From the NCBI GenBank assembly GCA_017354575.1, contig JAFMQP010000072.1, positions 1 to 12,397 on the forward strand: DNA of 12,397 nucleotides, given 5' to 3'. The notes beneath the pieces were generated by a model. That model was not told where the DNA came from and did no database searches. It saw only the letters and a list, made by a program, of their open reading frames with translations. Source of the stretch: Acidothermales bacterium (GTDB lineage Bacteria > Actinomycetota > Actinomycetes > Streptosporangiales > WHST01). Below, one piece after another: positions 1-6,859 of the stretch (position 1 is its first letter; every line of letters starts with the position of its first letter). The position numbers and the translations under genes were made by a program.

Positions 1-3
1 GGC

Positions 4-795
4 ATGGTCCTGTCGGTGCCTGGCGTTACTGTCGTCTCCATGGTGGAGGCGGGTGCACGTGCCGAGACGGTGTCGACCGCCGTCGGCATGCTGCGCGCGG
101 ATCTCGGCGCGACGCTGCGGCTAAACGAGCTCGCCGACGCGCTCGGCTACAGCCCGTTCCACCTCACCCGCGTGTTCCGCACCGTCGTCGGCGTCCCGCC
201 CGGCGAGTTCCGTACGGCGCTGCGCTTCGACTTCGCGAAGCGGTTGCTGCTGCTCGAGCGGCTGTCGGTCACCGACACCTGCTACGAGGTCGGCTTCGAC
301 AGCCTCGGCACGTTCTCGTCCAGGTTCAGCAGGCTGGTGGGCGTCAGTCCCGCGGAGTTCCAGCGGCTGCCGGAACTCGTCCACGAGTCGACGCCCGACC
401 ACGTCATCGTGCGGAGCGCGGGCGACACCCGCGCGGTCGTCCGCGGCACCGTGCGCGCCGCCGGCTGCGACGGACCCGTCTACGTCGGGCTGTTCCCCAC
501 GTCGCTCGCGTACAGCCGTCCGGTCGTCGGCACGTATCTACCGCGCCCCGGTGCATTCGAGCTCCCCGCCGTCCCGCTCGGCAGCTACCGGCTCCTCGCG
601 GCCGGCTTCCCCGCCGCGGCGGACGCCATCGCGCGGCTGCTCCCCGACCAGCGCACCCAGGTCGGCAGCGCGAACCGGTGGCTGCGCGTCGTCACCGGCA
701 CCGAGCGGCTCCGCGCGGACGTCCGGCTCAGCCCGCTCGACCCCGACCAGCCGCCGGTGCTCGTCGCCACGCCGGCCCTGTCACTGCCCCGTTGA
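4..795 (+). CDS. AraC/XylS-family transcriptional regulator with N-terminal HTH domain
   Basis: A 263-aa protein. Residues about 24-124 form a complete AraC-type double helix-turn-helix: the first HTH is around 38-59 (LNELADALGYSPFHLTRVF), and the second carries the family signature around 88-119 (VTDTCYEVGFDSLGTFSSRF, then GVSPAEF). The order is unusual. Most AraC regulators place this domain at the C-terminus, but here it is followed by about 130 residues rich in predicted beta strands (about 134-260, with the stretch GAFELPAVPLGSYRLLAAG), which resembles transthyretin/carboxypeptidase-regulatory-like folds; that resemblance is my inference. The start is uncertain: ATG at 4 lies at the window edge, another in-frame ATG is at 40, and the frame is open to base 1, so the gene could begin upstream. 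The target is unknown. It is convergent with the amine operon and overlaps it by 15 bp at the stop codons, so a role in that operon is not shown. Confidence 0.85.
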   Translation: MVLSVPGVTVVSMVEAGARAETVSTAVGMLRADLGATLRLNELADALGYSPFHLTRVFRTVVGVPPGEFRTALRFDFAKRLLLLERLSVTDTCYEVGFDSLGTFSSRFSRLVGVSPAEFQRLPELVHESTPDHVIVRSAGDTRAVVRGTVRAAGCDGPVYVGLFPTSLAYSRPVVGTYLPRPGAFELPAVPLGSYRLLAAGFPAAADAIARLLPDQRTQVGSANRWLRVVTGTERLRADVRLSPLDPDQPPVLVATPALSLPR

Positions 796-1071
796 CGCCT
801 TCGCGCGGTCGTGCGAGGCGAGGCGGTACGCGTCCATCACGCTGATCGCGTAGACGAAGAGGCCGCCCGCGTACCTGCCGAGCAAGGACCGGCTCGGATC
901 GGCGAGATGCACGGTGATGATGCCGAGCAGCAGCGTGTAGAAGACGAACATCAGCCCGCGGAACGGCCGGCCGATCGCGACGTGGCCGACACCCGGCAGC
1001 ACGGCCGCGAGGCAGAGCACGAGCAGTGGCGTCCTGGTCAGCTGCTCCCGCGCACGGGCCAGCACCGTCAT
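781..1071 (-). CDS. small multi-pass membrane protein, unknown function (96 aa)
   Basis: A 96-aa hydrophobic protein with about three membrane segments: residues 15-31, 38-58 and 66-82. The motif LPGVGHVAIGRPFRGLMF (25-42) resembles the PGxGHxxxGRxxRG turn seen in several families of small bacterial membrane proteins; no function is known to me. The ATG at 1071 overlaps the TGA of the 219-aa gene upstream (ATGA, 1068-1071). It follows a strong Shine-Dalgarno (GAGGAGG) inside that gene's 3' end, so translational coupling is likely. It is the last gene of the minus-strand operon. Its 3' end overlaps the AraC-type gene on the other strand by 15 bp. The coding call is well supported by start, RBS and overlap; the function is open. 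Confidence 0.8.
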   Translation of the reverse strand: MTVLARAREQLTRTPLLVLCLAAVLPGVGHVAIGRPFRGLMFVFYTLLLGIITVHLADPSRSLLGRYAGGLFVYAISVMDAYRLASHDRAKASTGQ

Positions 1072-1727
1072 GAACGCACCTCCTCGAGCGACCGTGCGGT
1101 CGCCGTCATCCGGGTGAGCGTGGCCACCAGGTCGTCGGGGGTCAGCACCGGCGCGCCGAGGTCGATCCGGCGTCCGACGCGGTACCGCCCGGGGTCGGCG
1201 GTCTGGACCCGCCGCACCACCCGCACACCGTTCGCCGACAACGCGATCTCCTTCGTCTCCGTCTCGGCGAGCAGGGACGCGAGCGGCCCGAGCGGCACGT
1301 CCGCCCCCGCGGCGGCGTCGCTCGCGGCGCGCGCGTGCCTGGGGCAGCCGTCGGGCAGGGGCAGCTCGTGGCGGTATCCGGAGTTCCGTGAGTAGAACTC
1401 GTTGCCGGACGGGCGCAGCAACACCGACACCGACGCACGCACGCCGAGATCGGCGCGGCAGGAGACGCACAACCAGAGCGTCGGCAGCGTCCGGTAGGTC
1501 AGCGAGTCGACGACGGGCTGCAGCACCCAGCGGTAGCCGTGCAGGCTCCCGCGCAGCACCGGGAAGTCGACCTCGTCCTGTTCCACGACGACGTCGGTGA
1601 ACAGGCCGCGGACGTCACGGAACAGCTCGCCCCGCAGGGTACGGACCCGGCGACGGTGGCGGACGTGGAGGAACGACCCGCACGCGGCGAGGGCCGTCGA
1701 GACGAGCAGAAACTCAACGAGCCGCAT
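1068..1727 (-). CDS. membrane-anchored protein of unknown function (219 aa)
   Basis: I do not recognise this family. The protein starts with one membrane segment (about residues 4-21) followed at once by a basic stretch (HVRHRRRVRTLRG), which by the positive-inside rule leaves the remaining about 190 residues in the cytoplasm. That domain looks alpha/beta and contains cysteines at 87, 90 and 128. The pair CVSC (87-90) with Cys128 could be a metal site or chance. The start at 1727 is 1 bp after the permease stop codon; the open frame continues further up, but the codons above encode an arginine-rich shadow of the permease end. It overlaps the next gene by 4 bp. Position in the operon suggests a link to the permease, for example a regulatory or accessory subunit; this is inference only. 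Confidence 0.75.
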   Translation of the reverse strand: MRLVEFLLVSTALAACGSFLHVRHRRRVRTLRGELFRDVRGLFTDVVVEQDEVDFPVLRGSLHGYRWVLQPVVDSLTYRTLPTLWLCVSCRADLGVRASVSVLLRPSGNEFYSRNSGYRHELPLPDGCPRHARAASDAAAGADVPLGPLASLLAETETKEIALSANGVRVVRRVQTADPGRYRVGRRIDLGAPVLTPDDLVATLTRMTATARSLEEVRS

Positions 1728-1728
1728 C

Positions 1729-3171
1729 TCAGTAACCCCGCGGCCTCGGCAGCGGCGCCGTGAACTGTGCGCCCTTGTCGACGTACTTGTACCTGCGCAG
1801 CACGAACCAGATCGACGCAAGCAGGTAGAACGCGAGGATCGACAGCAACGCGACGCCGTAGCCGAGGAAGGTCGCGAAGAACACGGCGAGCACCAGGATC
1901 ATCAGCATGATCGCCGGCATCGGGTGCAGCGGCAGGATGTAGGCACGGTGGATCGACCCCATCGGCCACAACCGCCGGAACCGCAGGAAGTTCGGCCCCA
2001 TGAAGGTGTACGTCAACAGGCCGGACAGGATCGAGAACGTGATGATGGTCGACAGCAACGTGTCCTGGTGCAGCAGGATCGGCAGGATCGCGAACGCGAT
2101 CGCGATCGGCACGAGGAACACGATCGACCGGAACGGCGTGCGGTACCTCGGGTGGACTGCACCGAACCACTCGGGCAGGTAACGGTCCCGCGCCATCGAG
2201 AACCACGCGCGCGACGCGTCGTTGATGCACCCGTTCGCGGACGCCAGCGTCGCGAACAGCGTGCCGAACATGAGCAGCAGCATCAAGGCCGTGTTGCCGG
2301 TGACGCGAGCGGCGTCGAACAACGGCGTGATCGCCGTGCCAAGGTACTGCCACGGCAACAGGCCCGCACACACGTACCACGTCACGGTCGCGGCGATCAC
2401 GAGCGTGGTGATACCGGCCATGCTGCCCAGCGGGATGGCGCGGGACGGCGACCGGCATTCCTCCGCCGCCTGCGCCGTGCCCTCGATGCCGAGGTAGTAC
2501 CACATGCCGAACTGCAGCGCGGCGACCACGCCGATCCAGCCGTACGGCAGGCCGTTGCCCAGCTGTCCGGTCAGGCCCTTCAGGGACATCACCGCGGACG
2601 GGTCCCATCCCGCGATGCCCAGGAACAGCGCGAGGATCGTGAGCACCGCGAAACCGGTGATGAGGTAGTTCACCGACAGCGTGACGAACACACCGCGGTA
2701 GTTCAGCCAGGCGAGGCCGACGATCGCCAGTACCGCGAACGGGTACGCGCTGATCTGCGTCGTGCTGCCGAGGACGCTGGACATGGTCGTGAGAAGATAG
2801 CCGAGAACGTTGGCGTTCGCGGCCTCGAGCATCGTGTACGCCATCGTCAGGTAGAGCCCGACGTTGAACGCCATCAGCGGCCCGATGGTGTGCTTCGCCT
2901 GCGTGTACTGGCCCCCGGCTGCCGGGACGGCGGACGTCACCTCGGCGTCGATCATCACCAGCGACGTGTAGAGCAGGCCGACGATCCAGCACGCGACCAG
3001 GCCGCCGTACATGCCGCCCTTCTGGACGGAGAAGTTCCATCCCATGAACTCGCCGACGAGGACGATGCCGACGCCGAGTCCCCAGATGTGGATCGGCGAG
3101 AGGACCTTGCGCAGCGCGAGCTGCTTCTCCCGGACGTCGACGGTGACGGAGACCGTTTCCCTGGTACTCAT
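1729..3171 (-). CDS. APC-superfamily amino acid/amine permease, ethanolamine-permease-like
   Basis: A 480-aa, roughly 12-helix inner-membrane transporter. Helix 1 carries the APC glycine-rich break (WGLGVGIVLVGEFMGWNF, residues 30-47), close to ethanolamine permeases. Helix 6 and its following loop carry the family motif around 221-248 (FGMWYYLGIEGTAQAAEE, then SPSRAIPLG). The loop after helix 8 has SRAWFSMARDRYLPEWF (320-336), typical of APC carriers. Both ends are cytoplasmic and soluble. APC carriers are usually proton- or sodium-coupled or exchangers for amino acids and amines. With gmaS and NMG synthase upstream, the likely cargo is methylamine or an N-methylated amine/amino acid; this is inferred from context. 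The ATG at 3171 overlaps the 57-aa gene by 4 bp (ATGA), with a GGAGGGGG tract about 10 nt upstream. The next gene begins 1 bp after its stop. Confidence 0.92.
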   Translation of the reverse strand: MSTRETVSVTVDVREKQLALRKVLSPIHIWGLGVGIVLVGEFMGWNFSVQKGGMYGGLVACWIVGLLYTSLVMIDAEVTSAVPAAGGQYTQAKHTIGPLMAFNVGLYLTMAYTMLEAANANVLGYLLTTMSSVLGSTTQISAYPFAVLAIVGLAWLNYRGVFVTLSVNYLITGFAVLTILALFLGIAGWDPSAVMSLKGLTGQLGNGLPYGWIGVVAALQFGMWYYLGIEGTAQAAEECRSPSRAIPLGSMAGITTLVIAATVTWYVCAGLLPWQYLGTAITPLFDAARVTGNTALMLLLMFGTLFATLASANGCINDASRAWFSMARDRYLPEWFGAVHPRYRTPFRSIVFLVPIAIAFAILPILLHQDTLLSTIITFSILSGLLTYTFMGPNFLRFRRLWPMGSIHRAYILPLHPMPAIMLMILVLAVFFATFLGYGVALLSILAFYLLASIWFVLRRYKYVDKGAQFTAPLPRPRGY

Positions 3172-3341
3172 CGCGTCGGGTCCCCCTCCAGGTTGGGGGC
3201 GTCGCTGAGGTCCTCGACCGCGCTACTGAGGTACTCCTCGTCGTACTTGTGGTCGACCCTGATCACGTCGACGACCATCCACAGGGCGATCGCGGCGGCG
3301 AGCACCCATGCGGCGATCTCCACGAGCCGTGCGACACTCAT
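3168..3341 (-). CDS. 57-aa single-pass membrane protein, possible transporter accessory subunit
   Basis: A very small protein with one clear membrane helix (residues about 7-27, AAWVLAAAIALWMVVDVI) and an acidic cytosolic or periplasmic tail (YDEEYLSSAVEDLSDAPN). A good Shine-Dalgarno (GGAGG, 3350-3354 on the complementary strand, 8 nt before the ATG) supports the start. The gene is locked between neighbours: its ATG shares one base with the stop of the 138-aa gene, and its TGA overlaps the permease ATG by 4 bp. Such spacing makes it very unlikely to be a chance frame. Known transporters of other families (for example sodium/solute symporters) have comparable small partner proteins; that this one partners the APC permease is my inference. 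Confidence 0.8.
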   Translation of the reverse strand: MSVARLVEIAAWVLAAAIALWMVVDVIRVDHKYDEEYLSSAVEDLSDAPNLEGDPTR

Positions 3342-3757
3342 CACTCGGTCCTCCGCCCGAACTTCAGCTCGATGACCTCGCGGTACTCCTTGAACGACGT
3401 GCGGTAGACGAAGGCCAGATAACCGGCGAGGAGTACCGCCGTGCCCAGGAGGAGCCACGGGTTGATGGGGTACTGGTTGTCGTTCGGCTTGTTCTGGGCG
3501 ACCTGCTGGGCCGCCGTCTTCTGGTCGACCATGCCGTGGGAGACCATGCGCTTGTACTGCTGGCGCTCGGCGCCGGTCAGCGGGAGTTGGTCGACGGTCT
3601 TGCCCTTCGTCGAGGCCGTGGACGCGGTAGGCGTCGTCTTCTCGACGATCCACGTCGTCGCGAACAGCGTGACGAAAAGCAGTGCGAGGATGACGAGTGC
3701 GTCGACCAGTTGGCTCCGTCCGGACTGCCGCTTCTTCGGCGTCGCGGTGTCACTCAT
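3341..3757 (-). CDS. 138-aa two-helix membrane protein, unknown function
   Basis: Two membrane helices, about residues 17-38 and 100-118, flank a roughly 60-residue polar loop rich in Thr, Ser, Gln and Lys (TTPTASTASTKGK, then an amphipathic helix around 63-88). The N-terminus is short and basic (PKKRQSGR), and the C-terminus is a charged 20-residue tail (FKEYREVIELKFGRR). The positive-inside rule predicts both ends in the cytoplasm and the loop outside. An extracytoplasmic loop next to a permease might gate or capture substrate, but nothing in the sequence proves it. It starts inside the end of the 101-aa gene (8 bp overlap, 3750-3757) and shares one base with the 57-aa gene. No family recognised. 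Confidence 0.8.
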   Translation of the reverse strand: MSDTATPKKRQSGRSQLVDALVILALLFVTLFATTWIVEKTTPTASTASTKGKTVDQLPLTGAERQQYKRMVSHGMVDQKTAAQQVAQNKPNDNQYPINPWLLLGTAVLLAGYLAFVYRTSFKEYREVIELKFGRRTE

Positions 3758-4055
3758 CGGCGACGCCCTCTTCCGTCGCCTGACGCGCGAGGTCGAGGTT
3801 CCGTAGGTCCTCGCGGTAGATGATGATGCGTTCCGACCAGTAGCGGCGGATCAGCGCGCCCATCGACGCCGTGTTCAGCAACGCGAGAGCGAGCATCGAG
3901 AGGAAGAGGACCAGCCGCAAGGTGGTGCCCGGTGCGGTACGGACGACGACGACCGCGACGAAGAGCATCGCCAGCCACATCACGGCGGTGAACGTGCCGG
4001 CGGTGGCGAGGTCGCGTCGCAGAAGTGAGGTGATGCGTGGGTCCGGAACAGACAT
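3750..4055 (-). CDS. 101-aa two-helix membrane protein, unknown function
   Basis: Two hydrophobic helices (about residues 20-40 and 46-68) joined by a very short turn (TAPGTT), with a charged C-terminal tail of about 30 residues likely to be helical (YREDLRNLDLARQATEEG). The helical hairpin topology and size recall small accessory subunits of some secondary transporters, but I cannot assign a family. It is the first gene after gmaS, 34 bp away, and has the best Shine-Dalgarno in the operon (AAAGGAG, 5 nt from the ATG). This could allow independent and strong translation of the membrane module. It overlaps the following 138-aa gene by 8 bp. Confidence 0.8.
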   Translation of the reverse strand: MSVPDPRITSLLRRDLATAGTFTAVMWLAMLFVAVVVVRTAPGTTLRLVLFLSMLALALLNTASMGALIRRYWSERIIIYREDLRNLDLARQATEEGVADE

Positions 4056-4060
4056 CGAGT

Positions 4061-4067
4061 CTCCTTT
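4061..4067 (-). promoter_or_regulatory. strong Shine-Dalgarno of the 101-aa membrane protein gene
   Basis: On the minus strand this reads AAAGGAG, a near-perfect anti-16S match 5 nt from the ATG at 4055. It lies in the 34-bp gap after gmaS, the largest gap inside the operon, and marks the start of the membrane-protein block. Confidence 0.7.
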
Positions 4068-4089
4068 CCGCCCCCGCTCGTGGTCGAGA

Positions 4090-5457
4090 TCAGAACAACG
4101 TGAGGTACCTGTCGATCTCCCAGGCGCTGACGCGCGCGTGATAGTCCTGGAACTCGCGGCGCTTCACGTCCGCGTAGTAGTCGACGAAGTCGCCCGAGCG
4201 GACCTCGCCTAGCGCGGTGCGGAGGACCTTGTCCTCGGTGAGCCGGTCCACGGCGTCGGCGAGCGTCACCGGCAGCCGTTCGATCCCGCGTGCGGCAACC
4301 TCTTCCGGCCGCAGCGCGAAGAGGTTGTCGGTCACCGGTTCGCCGGGATCGAGGGCGCGGTCGACGCCGTCCAGCCCCGCGGCGAGCAGGCCCGCGAACG
4401 CGAGGTACGGGTTCGCCGAGCCGTCGACGCCGCGGTGCTCCATCCGTCCGCCCTCGGGGATCCGCAGCATCACCGTGCGGTTGTTGCCGCCGTAGGCGTT
4501 GTACGCCGGCGCCCACGTGGCGCCGGAGTTGGGCGCGCCGACGCCGATGCGCTTGTACGAGTTGACCGTCGGGCAGATGAGGCCGGCCATCGGTCGGCCG
4601 TGCTCGATGAGCCCGCCCATGAACTGGTACGCGAGGTCGCTGAGGCCGAGACCACGCGCGTCCGAGTCGGTCTCGAACAGCGGGGCGTCGGACTCGGCGT
4701 CCCACAGGCTCAGGTGCGTGTGCAGCCCGTTGCCCGTGTACTGGGAGAACGGCTTGGGCATGAACGTCGCCGCCATGCCGGCCTCGTGCGCGAGGACGTG
4801 CACCATGTAGCGCAGGAAGATCGCGCGGTCGGCGGTGGTGAGGGCGTCCGCGAACTTGAAGTTCTGCTCGAACTGGCCGTTGCCGTCCTCGTGGTCGTTG
4901 GCGTAGTTGGCCCAGCCGAGCTCGTTCATGTACCGCGAGACCGTCGACAGGTGATCCCACATCCGGGACAGGCCCTTGGCCTCGTAACAGGGCTTCTCCG
5001 AGTTGTCGAGCTCGTCGGCGACGACGATGCCGCCGTCCGGAGTGCGGCGGACGAGGATGTACTCGGCCTCCACGCCGGTCTTGAGCACCCAGCCGCGTTC
5101 CTCGCGCATCCGGTCCAGCTGGCGGCGCAGGATGACGCGCGGCGCGTACGGCCACGGCTCGCCGTCGACGTGCGGATCGCAATGCAGCACCGCGACGTCC
5201 GGCTTCCACGGCAGCCGCGTGTACGACGCGGGGTCGGGGACCGCCATCAGGTCGGGGTCGGCGGGACTCTGGCCGATGTCGCCGACGGCGAAGCCGGCGA
5301 ATCCCGCGCCGTCGGTCAGGAGCGTGTCCACGGCACTCGCGGGAACCGCCTTGGCGCACGGCTTTCCGTGCATGTCGACGAACATCGCGAGGAAGAACTC
5401 GATACCGTCCTTCTCGGCTTGCTTCAACATCCGGTCACGTGCGTCGGTAGCTGCCAT
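4090..5457 (-). CDS. gmaS: gamma-glutamylmethylamide synthetase (glutamine synthetase-like)
   Basis: A 455-aa cytosolic glutamine synthetase homologue of the GMAS/PuuA-like group, which forms a gamma-glutamyl amide from glutamate, ATP and an amine (methylamine for GMAS). Visible motifs: a beta-grasp N-terminus with VDMHGKPCAKAVP (27-39); the catalytic strand GVEAEY (128-133) with metal-ligand glutamates 130 and 132; HEDGNGQFEQNF (189-200); the histidine motif GNGLHTHLS (242-250); NSYKR (299-303); NNRTVMLRIP (325-334); and EHRGVDGSANPYLAFA (340-355), the ending typical of GMAS-like enzymes. Length fits the group. It follows mgsC after 3 bp and precedes the membrane module. The neighbouring NMG synthase and dehydrogenase genes argue for methylamine. 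Other primary amines (ethylamine, isopropylamine) or putrescine-type substrates remain possible because residues alone do not settle amine specificity. Confidence 0.9.
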   Translation of the reverse strand: MAATDARDRMLKQAEKDGIEFFLAMFVDMHGKPCAKAVPASAVDTLLTDGAGFAGFAVGDIGQSPADPDLMAVPDPASYTRLPWKPDVAVLHCDPHVDGEPWPYAPRVILRRQLDRMREERGWVLKTGVEAEYILVRRTPDGGIVVADELDNSEKPCYEAKGLSRMWDHLSTVSRYMNELGWANYANDHEDGNGQFEQNFKFADALTTADRAIFLRYMVHVLAHEAGMAATFMPKPFSQYTGNGLHTHLSLWDAESDAPLFETDSDARGLGLSDLAYQFMGGLIEHGRPMAGLICPTVNSYKRIGVGAPNSGATWAPAYNAYGGNNRTVMLRIPEGGRMEHRGVDGSANPYLAFAGLLAAGLDGVDRALDPGEPVTDNLFALRPEEVAARGIERLPVTLADAVDRLTEDKVLRTALGEVRSGDFVDYYADVKRREFQDYHARVSAWEIDRYLTLF

Positions 5458-5460
5458 GTA

Positions 5461-6831
5461 TTACCACCCGCCCTTAGGGTGTCCGGGAATCCAGTCGGTG
5501 CCGGCGAGTGGCACCTGTGCCATCGCGGCCGCCTCCACGGTGAGGGCGACGAGGTCCTCGGGCTCGAGATTGTGCACGCTCGACTTGCCGCACGCACGCG
5601 CGAGCGTGGTGACCTCCATCGTCAACGCCTTAAGATAGTTGGTCACCCGCTGCGCGCCAAGGTCTGGATCGAGCCGCGCCTCCAACGCCGGGTCCTGCGT
5701 CGCGATGCCTACGGGGCACAGGCCGGTGTGCATCCGGTCGCAGTGTCCCGGCGTCACGCCGAGCGCCTCGTAGTCGGCGGTGGCGTCGTGCTCCTCGCCG
5801 TCCTTCACGTATGTCCTGCTGTTGCAGCCGAGGGCGACGAGCGGCGCGACGCCCACCGACACCGCCGTCGCGCCGAGCGCCAGCGCCTTCGCGGCGTCCG
5901 CACCGGTGCGGATGCCGCCGGAGACGATCAGCTGGACCTCGTCCTCCATGCCGATCTCGCGCAACGCCTCCGCCGCCTGGCGCACAGCGGGCAGTGTCGG
6001 GATGCCTGCATGCTCGATGAAGACCTCCTGCGTCGCGCCGGTGCCGCCCTGCATGCCGTCCACGACGACGACGTCGGCGCCCGCGGCCACCGCGAGCTTC
6101 ACGTCGTTGCTCACGCGGGTCGCGCCGATCTTCACGTAGACCGGCTTCTCCCACGCGGTGGCCTCGCGCAGCTCCTCCAGCTTGATGCGCAGGTCGTCAG
6201 GTCCCACCCAGTCGGGATGCCGGGACGCCGACCGCTGGTCGATCCCGGCCGGCAGCGTCCGCATCGAGGCGACCCGCTCACTCACCTTCTGCCCGAGCAG
6301 CATGCCGCCGCCGCCGGGCTTGGCACCCTGGCCGATCACGACCTCGATCGCGTCCGCCGCGCGGACGTCTGCGGGGTTGAATCCGTAGCGCGACGGGAGG
6401 CATTGGTACACAAGGGTTTTCGAGGCCTTGCGCTCCTCCGGAGTCATACCGCCGTCACCAGTGGTGGTCGACGTCCCGACGGCGGACGCGGCCCGGCCCA
6501 ACGCCTCCTTAGCGTTCGCCGAGAGCGCGCCGAAGCTCATGCCTGCGATTGTGATCGGCACGGCGAGCTCCAGCGGCTTGCTCGCATAGCGGGTGCCGAG
6601 CACGGTGGTCGTGTCGCACCGCTCCCGGTATCCCTCGAGCGGGTACCGGGACGCCGAGGCGGTCAGGAACACCAGGTCGTCGAAGCCCGGCACCGACCGC
6701 TTCGCGCCCCAGCCGCGGATCTCGTACCGACCCTCCGCCGCCATCAGCTGGATGTCGCGGATGACGTCCGGCGGGAACGTATGGCTTGTCCGGATCTCCC
6801 GCGACGCGCCGTTGCCGGTGCTCAATGACAT
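5461..6831 (-). CDS. mgsC: N-methylglutamate synthase subunit C (FMN-binding, glutamate-synthase domain)
   Basis: A 456-aa protein equal to the FMN/Fe-S domain of glutamate synthase (also called GlxD). It is the catalytic half of NMG synthase, which turns gamma-glutamylmethylamide (or released methylamine) and a 2-oxoglutarate/glutamate skeleton into N-methylglutamate. Seen: MSFGALSANAKEALGRAA (98-115), TTTGDGGM (122-129), GQGAKPGGGGMLLGQKV (167-183), YVKIGA (232-237), DGMQGGTGATQ (258-268), the phosphate-binding SGGIRTGADAAKALALGA (304-321), and CPVGIATQDP (372-381). Candidate Fe-S cysteines are 336, 364 and 372. The spacing 336-364 is much longer than in GltB, where the three ligands sit close together. 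The ATG at 6831 follows a GGGAGG tract by 9 nt. It lies 28 bp after mgsB and 3 bp before gmaS. It is not a full glutamate synthase because the other domains are separate genes. Confidence 0.9.
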   Translation of the reverse strand: MSLSTGNGASREIRTSHTFPPDVIRDIQLMAAEGRYEIRGWGAKRSVPGFDDLVFLTASASRYPLEGYRERCDTTTVLGTRYASKPLELAVPITIAGMSFGALSANAKEALGRAASAVGTSTTTGDGGMTPEERKASKTLVYQCLPSRYGFNPADVRAADAIEVVIGQGAKPGGGGMLLGQKVSERVASMRTLPAGIDQRSASRHPDWVGPDDLRIKLEELREATAWEKPVYVKIGATRVSNDVKLAVAAGADVVVVDGMQGGTGATQEVFIEHAGIPTLPAVRQAAEALREIGMEDEVQLIVSGGIRTGADAAKALALGATAVSVGVAPLVALGCNSRTYVKDGEEHDATADYEALGVTPGHCDRMHTGLCPVGIATQDPALEARLDPDLGAQRVTNYLKALTMEVTTLARACGKSSVHNLEPEDLVALTVEAAAMAQVPLAGTDWIPGHPKGGW

Positions 6832-6859
6832 GCGCGCCCGCCTCCCTCGCCTCCTGCGC

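Noticed and set aside
1499..3375. long open frames on both strands over the permease
   Set aside because: Their translations are repetitive Arg/Asp/His/Gln strings, whereas the permease frame gives a coherent 12-helix APC protein.
4090..5457. housekeeping glutamine synthetase (glnA)
   Set aside because: The C-terminal RGVDGSANPYLA motif and the operon with mgsABC match the gamma-glutamylamide synthetase group; glnA genes are not found in such a setting.
5464..5482. CCCTTAGGG palindrome at the end of mgsC, as an operator or terminator
   Set aside because: Only 9 bp, lies inside the last codons of mgsC directly before the gmaS RBS, and has no T-tract; likely chance.
4435..6828. 797-codon open frame on the plus strand, antisense to gmaS and mgsC
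   Set aside because: The translation is an Arg/His/Gly/Val-rich mix without domain motifs, as expected for the complement of high-GC genes; both genes beneath it carry clear family motifs.
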